Source: Frankiaceae bacterium (GTDB taxonomy: Bacteria > Actinomycetota > Actinomycetes > JAVEEB01). Taken from it: a stretch of 5,774 nt of DNA. Where the stretch lies: NCBI GenBank assembly GCA_030840665.1, contig JAVEEB010000497.1, forward strand, positions 1 to 5,774, written 5' to 3'. The position numbers and the translations under genes are program-made. Below are positions 1 to 5,232 of the stretch, one piece after another; within the stretch, counting starts at the first letter, position 1; the number at the start of each line of letters is the position of its first letter. The notes below the pieces were generated by a model that was given only the letters and a program-made list of their open reading frames with translations, had not been told where the DNA came from and did not search any database.

Positions 1-884
1 CCGTTTACCGCTATGAGAAGTCGGGCGTCGTGCACGGCCTGACCCGCGTGCGCGGCCTGACCATGGACGACTCCCACATCTTCACGACCCGCGAAACGAT
101 GGGCGAGGAGATCCGCGGCGTCCTCGAATTCATCCTCGGTCTGCTACGCGTCTTCGGCCTCACCGACTTCTATCTCGAGCTGTCGACGCGCGATGACAGC
201 GACAAGTTCATCGGCGAGCCGGCGGCCTGGGCTGAGGCCACCGCTGCGCTGGAGGAAGCGGCGACCGCGTCCGGTCTCGAGCTCGTGCCCGACCCGGGGG
301 GCGCCGCCTTCTACGGCCCCAAAATCTCTGTGCAGGCTCGGGATGCGATCGGCCGGACGTGGCAGATGTCGACGATCCAGGTCGACTTCAACTTCCCGGA
401 GCGGTTCGACCTGGAGTACACGGCGGCGGACGGCACGCGTCAACGTCCGGTCATGCTGCACCGCGCCCTGTTCGGGTCCATCGAACGCTTCTTCGGCGTC
501 CTGCTGGAGCACTACGCGGGTGCGTTCCCGGCGTGGCTGTCGCCGGTGCAGGTGACGTGCATCCCCGTCGCGGAGCCGTTCGTCGCGCACCTGCAGGCCG
601 TCGCCGCGCAGTTGAAGGCGCGCGGGGTCCGTGTCGTGGTCGACGAATCCGATGACCGCTTCCAGAAGAAGATCCGCAACGCGCAGCTGCAGAAGGTGCC
701 GTTCATGCTGATCGCCGGCGAAGAAGACGTCAGCGCGGGCGCGGTCAGCTTCCGTTACCGCAACGGCGAGCAGCGCAACGGCGTGCCCGTTGCCGAGGCC
801 ATCGAGGAAATCGTGCGCGTCATCGCCGACCGCGTGATCGAGGCCGCACCCGCGGGTGGAGCGAGCGCGGACGTCGCCCCGTGA
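1..884 (+). CDS. thrS: Threonyl-tRNA synthetase, C-terminal part (5' end outside window)
   Basis: This cytoplasmic class II aminoacyl-tRNA synthetase charges tRNA-Thr with threonine. The reading frame enters the window open (first full codon at base 3) and gives 293 residues; the TGS, editing and early catalytic parts lie upstream. What remains starts inside motif 2 ([16 protein letters not shown]). It continues through DDSHIF, whose His (bases 75-77) corresponds to a catalytic zinc ligand of E. coli ThrRS. The FYGPKI and [16 protein letters not shown] blocks follow, then motif 3 ([14 protein letters not shown]), whose His (459-461) matches the second His zinc ligand. The Cys ligand would be upstream of the window. 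From about base 540 to 840 is the HGTP anticodon-binding domain ([10 protein letters not shown], then [15 protein letters not shown] and [11 protein letters not shown]). A short Ala/Gly-rich tail ends at TGA 882-884. The gene looks intact and conserved. It overlaps the next gene by 4 bp. Identification is very secure. Confidence 0.98.
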   Translation, partial: VYRYEKSGVVHGLTRVRGLTMDDSHIFTTRETMGEEIRGVLEFILGLLRVFGLTDFYLELSTRDDSDKFIGEPAAWAEATAALEEAATASGLELVPDPGGAAFYGPKISVQARDAIGRTWQMSTIQVDFNFPERFDLEYTAADGTRQRPVMLHRALFGSIERFFGVLLEHYAGAFPAWLSPVQVTCIPVAEPFVAHLQAVAAQLKARGVRVVVDESDDRFQKKIRNAQLQKVPFMLIAGEEDVSAGAVSFRYRNGEQRNGVPVAEAIEEIVRVIADRVIEAAPAGGASADVAP

Positions 885-1465
885 CGGACGGCCCTGCCGC
901 GGACTTCGACGCGGGACCCGGCGACGGGTTCGGCCGGTTGTGGACGCCACACCGCATCGCGTACATCACGGGTGCGGCCGGTAAACCGGTCGGGGAGGAC
1001 GACTGCCCGTTCTGCAGCATCCCGGCCATGTCGGACGTCGAGGGCCTCATCGTGGCGCGCGGCGAGAAGGTGTACGTCGTCCTGAATCTCTTTCCGTACA
1101 ACGGTGGTCATGTGCTCGTCGTACCGTTCCGGCACGTCGCGTCGTACGTCGATCTGGGGGCGGATGAGCTCGAGGAGTTCACCGCTTTCACGCAATACGC
1201 GTTGCGCGTGATCACCGACGCGAGCCATCCGGGCGGCTTCAACATCGGCATGAACCAGGGCGCCGCGGGTGGTGCGGGGATCGCCGAACACCTGCATCAG
1301 CACGTCGTGCCGCGTTGGGGCGGCGATACGAATTTCATGCCGGTGGTCGCGCAGACCAAGGTGCTGCCGCACCTGCTCGGTCAGGTCCGCGAGTCCCTCG
1401 TCGCCTCGTGGCTCGAGCTCGGCTTGCCGGGGAAGGTCGTGGCGGGTCCCGCGTCGCTGACCTAG
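881..1465 (+). CDS. HIT-family Ap4A phosphorylase-like nucleotide hydrolase/transferase
   Basis: This 194-residue histidine-triad protein has the signature His137-Leu-His139-Gln-His141-Val-Val followed by PRWGGDTNF; the middle His is the expected nucleophile that becomes nucleotidylated. Other family blocks are [10 protein letters not shown] (20-29), [20 protein letters not shown] (66-85) and GFNIGMNQG (119-127). The LWTPxR opening and the position directly behind thrS match the mycobacterial Rv2613c type, known as a diadenosine tetraphosphate phosphorylase. That makes Ap4A phosphorolysis the best guess, although substrate cannot be read from the sequence. Cys42-Pro-Phe-Cys45 could be half of a zinc site, as in other HIT branches. 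The GTG start at 881 forms a GTGA overlap with the thrS stop. Upstream there is only a weak GGTGGAG (855-861) set well back, so translation is probably coupled to thrS. The TAG stop (1463-1465) shares bases with the stop of the convergent gene. No signal peptide or membrane segment is seen. Confidence 0.93.
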   Translation: MTDGPAADFDAGPGDGFGRLWTPHRIAYITGAAGKPVGEDDCPFCSIPAMSDVEGLIVARGEKVYVVLNLFPYNGGHVLVVPFRHVASYVDLGADELEEFTAFTQYALRVITDASHPGGFNIGMNQGAAGGAGIAEHLHQHVVPRWGGDTNFMPVVAQTKVLPHLLGQVRESLVASWLELGLPGKVVAGPASLT

Positions 1466-3132
1466 CCGCGGTCCTCGTCGGTCGGGCGCGTGGTGGCGCG
1501 GCTGACCTCGGCCGTGCCGTCCGTGAGCTCACGGAGCTCGGCGATGAACGCGTCGGCCCAATCCGCGGGCAGCTCGACGACCACACGGGTGATGCCGTCG
1601 GTGGCGGGCAGGGCATTGACCTTCCGCCCGTGGCACGCCGGCAGGTGGCGCAGCAACGCGCCCGTGAGGGCGTCGGGCAGCGTCACCTCGAGCTTCTGCC
1701 AGCCTTGTTCACCGGCAGGACCCCCGCCGGTTGGGCGTTGCCACCCTTCGACACGGGTCGGGAGCTCGCGCCAACCCGCCAGCCGCGCGTGCTCGGTCAG
1801 CTTCGCGAAGGCGTCGTCCGAGTGCCGCACACCGACCGTCCACAGCGCGACACCCGGGCGGTCGGGGAGGGAATCGAAACGCAGGGCCGGGTCATCGGCG
1901 GTCAACGCGTTGATCGCGGCCGCACCTGCCGCCTCGCTCGCGCTCATGGGCACTATGTCTGCCCGCAGCGAGGGGTGCGGCAGGGCCCACGATGCGAGGA
2001 CGAGGTCAGAGCCGATCGCGGCGATCGTCGCACCCACCGGAACGTCGCCCAGACCGGCGACGGCGACGAGTTCGCCCGCCACTGCGGCCGTCGCGTGGTG
2101 CGGCAGGATCGCGGTCGCCGTCGCGTCGCCGGCCAGCACCGGCCGGCCCTCGGTGAGCGTGCCTGAGTAGAGACGAACGAGCGTCAGCGGGGGATCGAGG
2201 CGGGCGATCACCTCGCCGACGAGGGGCCCTTGGGGATCGGCGGACAGCGGCGCCTGCGGGGATCCGTCGCTGTGCGCGACCGCCGGTGCGGCGCGGAGCA
2301 GGGGCGAAGGGAATCCGTGCGCGAGGAGCCGGCCGATCTCCGCGCACCCGACGCCGGTGGGCGGCACCGCCGCCAGGATGGGATGCAGCGCGCCGTGCCG
2401 CACAGCCGCGTAGAGCTCCGTGACGAATGCGGCCGCCTCGACGTCGTCACCGTCGAGGTGCCGGTCGACGAGGTCGTCGTCCTCGCTGTTGGCGATCACC
2501 GTCTCGATCAGGGAATTGCGCACGTCCGTCAGCAGCCGCAGGTGCTCGGCGTCCGCCGGCCGGTCGCGCTGTTCGCCGTCGGAGTGGTCACTCAGCGTCC
2601 CGAGCAGCACGTCGATGACGCCCGCGGGCGCCTCCGGGAGACCGGGCTCCCCGCCGTACAAGGGAAGGTGCGTCGGGACGACACTGTCGCCGAAGATCCG
2701 CTCGGCGAGCGCCACGGCGTCGTCGAAGTCCGCGTCCGCGTCGTCGAGTCGGGTGAAGACCACGGCGCGCGGGAGGCCGGCTTCGGCGCAGTGCTGCCAA
2801 TGACGCAACGTCATCGGCGGGATGCCCTGACCGGCGGGGAGGACGAAAAGGGCGGCATCCGCCGCGCGCAGGCCGGCCGTCACCCAGCCGCCGAAGTCGG
2901 GGTCACCGGGCGTGTCGAGAAGCCAGATCGTCACGCCGTCGATCTCGGTGCTCGACGCGAGAAGCGAATGAGTGGGGCCTTCGGGCCTCGGCTGCCCGCC
3001 GAGGGCCTGCACGAGGGTCGACTTCCCGCCGCCGGACGGCCCCAGCAGGATCACGTTGCGGAGCCGTGCGACCTCCGGCCCGGCTGGTCGTTCGACGTTG
3101 ATCACGTCCAACGTCCGGTGCTGCGCATCCAC
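1462..3132 (-). CDS. EF-G-like translation-factor GTPase lacking domain IV
   Basis: This 556-residue protein is homologous to elongation factor G, which normally has about 700 residues. Seen in order: a P-loop GPSGGGKS (31-38); G3 DTPGDPDF (73-80); a degenerate G4 TRLD (127-130) in place of NKxD; a G'-like insert (about 151-275) including a GVIDVL block; domain II (about 302-373) with the marker LVRLYSGTLTEG; domain III (about 385-460) with PHPSLRADIVP and DDPALRF; and domain V (about 478-550) with LEVTLPDALTGALLRHLP and ELRELTDGTAEV. Between III and V is only a Gly-rich linker (RPTGGGPAGEQG), so the roughly 120-residue domain IV is absent. Switch I is short and lacks RGITI, and the DTPGH catalytic His is Asp77. 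The G' insert argues for EF-G descent rather than LepA or BipA. A role as a normal translocase is unlikely; the real function is unknown. The start is GTG at 3132, preceded by AGGACAGGGG. The P-loop lies close to the N-terminus, so little is likely to be missing. Confidence 0.9.
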   Translation of the reverse strand: MDAQHRTLDVINVERPAGPEVARLRNVILLGPSGGGKSTLVQALGGQPRPEGPTHSLLASSTEIDGVTIWLLDTPGDPDFGGWVTAGLRAADAALFVLPAGQGIPPMTLRHWQHCAEAGLPRAVVFTRLDDADADFDDAVALAERIFGDSVVPTHLPLYGGEPGLPEAPAGVIDVLLGTLSDHSDGEQRDRPADAEHLRLLTDVRNSLIETVIANSEDDDLVDRHLDGDDVEAAAFVTELYAAVRHGALHPILAAVPPTGVGCAEIGRLLAHGFPSPLLRAAPAVAHSDGSPQAPLSADPQGPLVGEVIARLDPPLTLVRLYSGTLTEGRPVLAGDATATAILPHHATAAVAGELVAVAGLGDVPVGATIAAIGSDLVLASWALPHPSLRADIVPMSASEAAGAAAINALTADDPALRFDSLPDRPGVALWTVGVRHSDDAFAKLTEHARLAGWRELPTRVEGWQRPTGGGPAGEQGWQKLEVTLPDALTGALLRHLPACHGRKVNALPATDGITRVVVELPADWADAFIAELRELTDGTAEVSRATTRPTDEDRG

Positions 3133-3137
3133 GAGGG

Positions 3138-3147
3138 CCCCTGTCCT
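3138..3147 (-). promoter_or_regulatory. Probable ribosome binding site of the EF-G-like gene
   Basis: On the minus strand this reads AGGACAGGGG, ending 5 bases before the GTG at 3132. It is a moderate Shine-Dalgarno match and supports this GTG over later in-frame starts, which would encroach on the P-loop. Confidence 0.45.
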
Positions 3148-3162
3148 ACTGTCCGGCCGCCG

Positions 3163-3168
3163 ACTCTA
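3163..3168 (-). promoter_or_regulatory. Possible -10 element (TAGAGT) for the EF-G-like gene
   Basis: In the 80-bp gap before the EF-G-like gene the minus strand contains TAGAGT, which fits the loose actinobacterial TANNNT -10 pattern. It would place a transcript start about 24 bases ahead of the GTG. I see no convincing -35 box, and a match of this size is expected by chance, so this is only a suggestion. Confidence 0.18.
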
Positions 3169-3182
3169 GTTGGCTGCGAAAG

Positions 3183-3196
3183 ACGGCGACCGCCGT
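3183..3196 (-). terminator. Small hairpin just after the semialdehyde reductase gene, weak terminator candidate
   Basis: On the minus strand, ACGGC and GCCGT pair around a four-base loop and are followed by CTTTCG. The hairpin begins 17 bases past the TAG stop of the upstream gene (3213-3215). The stem is only 5 bp and the T run only three bases, so this is weak as an intrinsic terminator, though the location is right. Confidence 0.25.
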
Positions 3197-3212
3197 GCTC
3201 CCAGGCCGGGCC

Positions 3213-4115
3213 CTAGTGGACCGGCACGCCCGAGAGGCGCTCCACGACGCGGAGCAACGCGGAGTGGTCGAGCGCGCCGTCGCCTGCGGCACGGCTTGCG
3301 ACGAATTGCTGCGCGACGACGGCGCCCAGCGGAAGGACGGCGCCGACGTCACGCGCCGCGGTCAGCAGGATGCCCATGTCCTTGTGGTGCAGGTCGATGC
3401 GGAATCCCGGCTCGAAATGGTGGGCGAGCATCGACGCCGCCTTGCGGTCAAGGACCGTGTTGCCGCCCAGGCCGCCGGCGATGACGCGCAATGCCGGCGC
3501 CGCGTCGACGCCTTGCTTGCCCAGGAACACGATCGCCTCGGCGACGAGCTCGAGGATCCCGCCGACGAGCAGCTGGTTGGCAGCCTTGACGGTCTGACCC
3601 GCACCGGCCGGTCCCACGTGCACGATCGTGCGGCCGAGGGCCTCGAACACGGGCATCGCGGCTGCGACCGCGTCCGCGTCGCCGCCGACCATGATCGACA
3701 GCGTGCCGTCGATGGCGCCCTGCTGCCCGCCGGACACCGGGGCGTCCAGCGCCTGGATGCCGAAGTCCGCCGCCAGCGCGGCCATCCGCCGGCTCACGGC
3801 CGGGTCCACGGTGCTCATGTCGACCAGCAGCGCGCCGCTGCGCAGCGAGTGCAGGACCCCGATGTCGCCGGCAACGACCGCCTCCACGTCCGGGCCGTCC
3901 GGCAGGACGGTGACCACGACGTCCGCTCCCGCCACCGCGTCCGCGATGGACGAGGCGCCCCGCCCACCCGCGGCGACGAGCGCGTCGACCGGGCCGCGGC
4001 TGCGGTTGTAGCCGGTCACCGCGAATCCGGCGTCGACGAGGTTTCGCGCCATGGGGGCGCCCATGATGCCGAGTCCGATGAAGCCGACAGCGATCGGACG
4101 CTCGGGTGAAGACAC
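3213..4115 (-). CDS. garR: Tartronate semialdehyde reductase-like beta-hydroxyacid dehydrogenase (3-hydroxyisobutyrate dehydrogenase family)
   Basis: This is a 300-residue cytoplasmic oxidoreductase, the full length for the family. The N-terminal Rossmann domain has GFIGLGIMGAPMARNL with the dinucleotide loop GLGIMG at 14-19, then LPDGPDVEAV and the substrate-binding DAPVSGG (124-130) followed by GTLSIMVGG. The all-helical C-terminal domain carries GAGQTVKAANQ with the expected catalytic Lys177 and Asn180, then EPGFRIDLHHKD (235-246) and a DHSAL block near the end. These blocks follow E. coli GarR closely, which favours NAD(P)H reduction of tartronate semialdehyde to D-glycerate; 3-hydroxyisobutyrate or a related acid remains possible. 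Asn37-Arg38-Ser39 after the second beta strand suggests NADPH rather than NADH. The GTG start at 4115 is fixed by a strong GGAGGAG site. The gene lies 13 bp after the 2-hydroxyacid dehydrogenase gene, almost surely co-transcribed and translationally coupled. Confidence 0.93.
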   Translation of the reverse strand: MSSPERPIAVGFIGLGIMGAPMARNLVDAGFAVTGYNRSRGPVDALVAAGGRGASSIADAVAGADVVVTVLPDGPDVEAVVAGDIGVLHSLRSGALLVDMSTVDPAVSRRMAALAADFGIQALDAPVSGGQQGAIDGTLSIMVGGDADAVAAAMPVFEALGRTIVHVGPAGAGQTVKAANQLLVGGILELVAEAIVFLGKQGVDAAPALRVIAGGLGGNTVLDRKAASMLAHHFEPGFRIDLHHKDMGILLTAARDVGAVLPLGAVVAQQFVASRAAGDGALDHSALLRVVERLSGVPVH

Positions 4116-4121
4116 GTGGAA

Positions 4122-4130
4122 CTCCTCCTC
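4122..4130 (-). promoter_or_regulatory. Strong ribosome binding site overlapping the upstream stop codon
   Basis: The minus strand reads GAGGAGGAG, ending six bases before the GTG at 4115. Its first two bases are also the last two bases of the upstream gene's TGA (4129-4131). This decides the GTG start and lets ribosomes ending the upstream gene restart here. Confidence 0.85.
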
Positions 4131-5160
4131 AGTAGCCGCGAGAACGGTCGATGACGTTGACGAAGTCGCGACCGTCGATGAGGCGGCGCAAGTTGTCGCA
4201 GAAGAGGTCGACGTGGTTGTCGCCGAGGAGCTGCGAGCTGTGGGAGTCGTGCGGCGAGATGTCGACGCCGCGCATGTCCCACAACGGGTTGTCCGGCTGC
4301 AGGGGTTCGTCGACGTGGCTGTCGAGGAACGCGCCGGAGAGCCGGCCCCCGCGAAGCGTCTCGATCAGGGCCTTCTCGTCGACGATGGCACCGCGCGCCA
4401 CGTTCGCGAGGAAAGCCCCATCCTTCAGCGCGGCGAAGGCGCCCGCGTCGATCAGGCCCCGCGTCTCCGGCGTCAACGGGCACGCGATGACGAGGTAGTC
4501 CGCCTTGGGCAACACGTCCAGCAGCTCTGCCGTGCCGACCACCTGGTCGAACTCCGGTGCGGACGCGGCCTGTCGCCGTACGCCGATCGTCGTCATGCCG
4601 AACGGGCGCGCCAGCCGCGCCGTGGCGGTGCCGATGCGGCCGGTCCCGAGGACGACCATGACGGATCCCCGCAACTCGCGGCACGGCAGCTGACGCCACG
4701 CGCGCTCCGCTTGGTCGCGTCGGCGTTGGTAGAGCATCTTCGCGTCGACGAGGATGCTGGCGAGGACGGTCTCCGCGATCGCGGCGGAGTGCACGCCGGA
4801 CGCGTTGCACAGCGTCACCCCGACGGGGACCATCCCCAGCAGTTGCTCGACGCCGGCGCTCGCGGATTGCAACAACCGCAGTTGCGGAGTGATCGCCGGC
4901 ACGAGCGCCGGGCCGAACACGATCGCCGGTAAGGAGTCCCAGCTGCGGTCCGTGCCGCTCGTCTCGACGAGCATCGCGTGCGGCGCGCGGCTCGGCTGTT
5001 GCCCGCCGTTCATCGAGTGGGCGGACAGGTGTTCCAGCCGGATGCGCGGCGACACGGCACGGATGCGATCCGCCATCGCGGCGGTCAGCCACGTGCCGTC
5101 TGCGTAGTCGCCCTGGTAGCCGTACGGCACCCCTGCGACCAGCACGTTCACGTCGTCCAT
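4129..5160 (-). CDS. D-isomer-specific 2-hydroxyacid dehydrogenase (glyoxylate/hydroxypyruvate reductase type)
   Basis: This 343-residue NAD(P)-dependent dehydrogenase interconverts 2-oxo acids and D-2-hydroxy acids. The outer catalytic domain contains SASAGVEQLLG (99-109) and the NASGVHSAAIAETVLA block (119-134). The Rossmann domain has GTGRIG (172-177), CPLTPETRGLI (227-237), the catalytic Arg256 in NVARGAIVD, the acid-relay Glu285 in HVDEPL, and the catalytic His304 in SPHDSHSS. All three catalytic residues are present. Arg195-Arg196 stand where NAD-specific relatives have an acidic residue after the second strand, suggesting NADP(H). The exact substrate cannot be read; glyoxylate or hydroxypyruvate is inferred from the semialdehyde reductase next door, and phosphoglycerate is less likely because there is no regulatory ACT domain. 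The ATG at 5160 is supported by AAAGGA at good spacing. The N-terminus (LVAGVPYGYQGDYADGTW) is less typical than the rest. Confidence 0.93.
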   Translation of the reverse strand: MDDVNVLVAGVPYGYQGDYADGTWLTAAMADRIRAVSPRIRLEHLSAHSMNGGQQPSRAPHAMLVETSGTDRSWDSLPAIVFGPALVPAITPQLRLLQSASAGVEQLLGMVPVGVTLCNASGVHSAAIAETVLASILVDAKMLYQRRRDQAERAWRQLPCRELRGSVMVVLGTGRIGTATARLARPFGMTTIGVRRQAASAPEFDQVVGTAELLDVLPKADYLVIACPLTPETRGLIDAGAFAALKDGAFLANVARGAIVDEKALIETLRGGRLSGAFLDSHVDEPLQPDNPLWDMRGVDISPHDSHSSQLLGDNHVDLFCDNLRRLIDGRDFVNVIDRSRGY

Positions 5161-5167
5161 GTCGTCA

Positions 5168-5173
5168 TCCTTT
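5168..5173 (-). promoter_or_regulatory. Ribosome binding site of the 2-hydroxyacid dehydrogenase gene
   Basis: The minus strand reads AAAGGA seven bases ahead of the ATG at 5160, a good Shine-Dalgarno match that supports this start. Confidence 0.7.
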
Positions 5174-5188
5174 GTCGATAGCGGTCGG

Positions 5189-5207
5189 CTCCGCCGGGGC
5201 GGCGGAG
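5189..5207 (-). other. GC-rich perfect hairpin between the reductase and dehydrogenase genes
   Basis: CTCCGCC and GGCGGAG form a perfect 7-bp stem around a five-base loop. It lies 25 bases past the reductase stop and ahead of the dehydrogenase ribosome binding site. No T run follows on the minus strand, so it is not a standard intrinsic terminator; it could be a U-less terminator, an mRNA processing or stability element, or chance in GC-rich DNA. No clear promoter is seen in the rest of the 72-bp gap. Confidence 0.35.
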
Positions 5208-5232
5208 GTTGCGTCAGTTGTGTGGGCGCTCG

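Noticed and set aside
144..950. A 268-codon minus-strand open frame opposite thrS
   Set aside because: It lies opposite highly conserved synthetase sequence and has no domain signature.
1315..2166. A 283-codon plus-strand open frame spanning the HIT/EF-G-like junction
   Set aside because: It would overlap the HIT gene out of frame and the EF-G-like gene antisense; the translation is Arg/Gly-rich with no recognisable motif.
1462..3132. Frameshift or pseudogene as the reason for the missing EF-G domain IV
   Set aside because: The frame is open from the GTG through domain V with no stop, both domain borders are clean and joined by a flexible linker, and codon use stays GC3-rich, so it reads as a maintained shorter protein.
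3133..3212. Small RNA or small gene in the 80-bp gap
   Set aside because: It contains only a weak hairpin, a possible -10 element and a ribosome binding site; nothing resembles a tRNA or a translated small frame with its own start signal.
2230..3216. A 328-codon plus-strand open frame opposite the EF-G-like gene
   Set aside because: It is an antisense shadow typical of high-GC DNA: low-complexity Arg/Gly/Val-rich translation, no recognisable domain, while the minus strand encodes a clear EF-G homologue.
3195..4109. A 304-codon plus-strand open frame opposite the semialdehyde reductase gene
   Set aside because: It is an antisense shadow; its translation is rich in Arg, His, Asp and Val with no motif, against a full-length GarR-like protein on the minus strand.
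4016..5092. A 358-codon open frame on the minus strand, longer than the gene chosen there
   Set aside because: It overlaps the 2-hydroxyacid dehydrogenase in another frame and its translation is Arg/Pro/Ala-rich without family motifs; the chosen frame has all catalytic residues and a good ribosome binding site.
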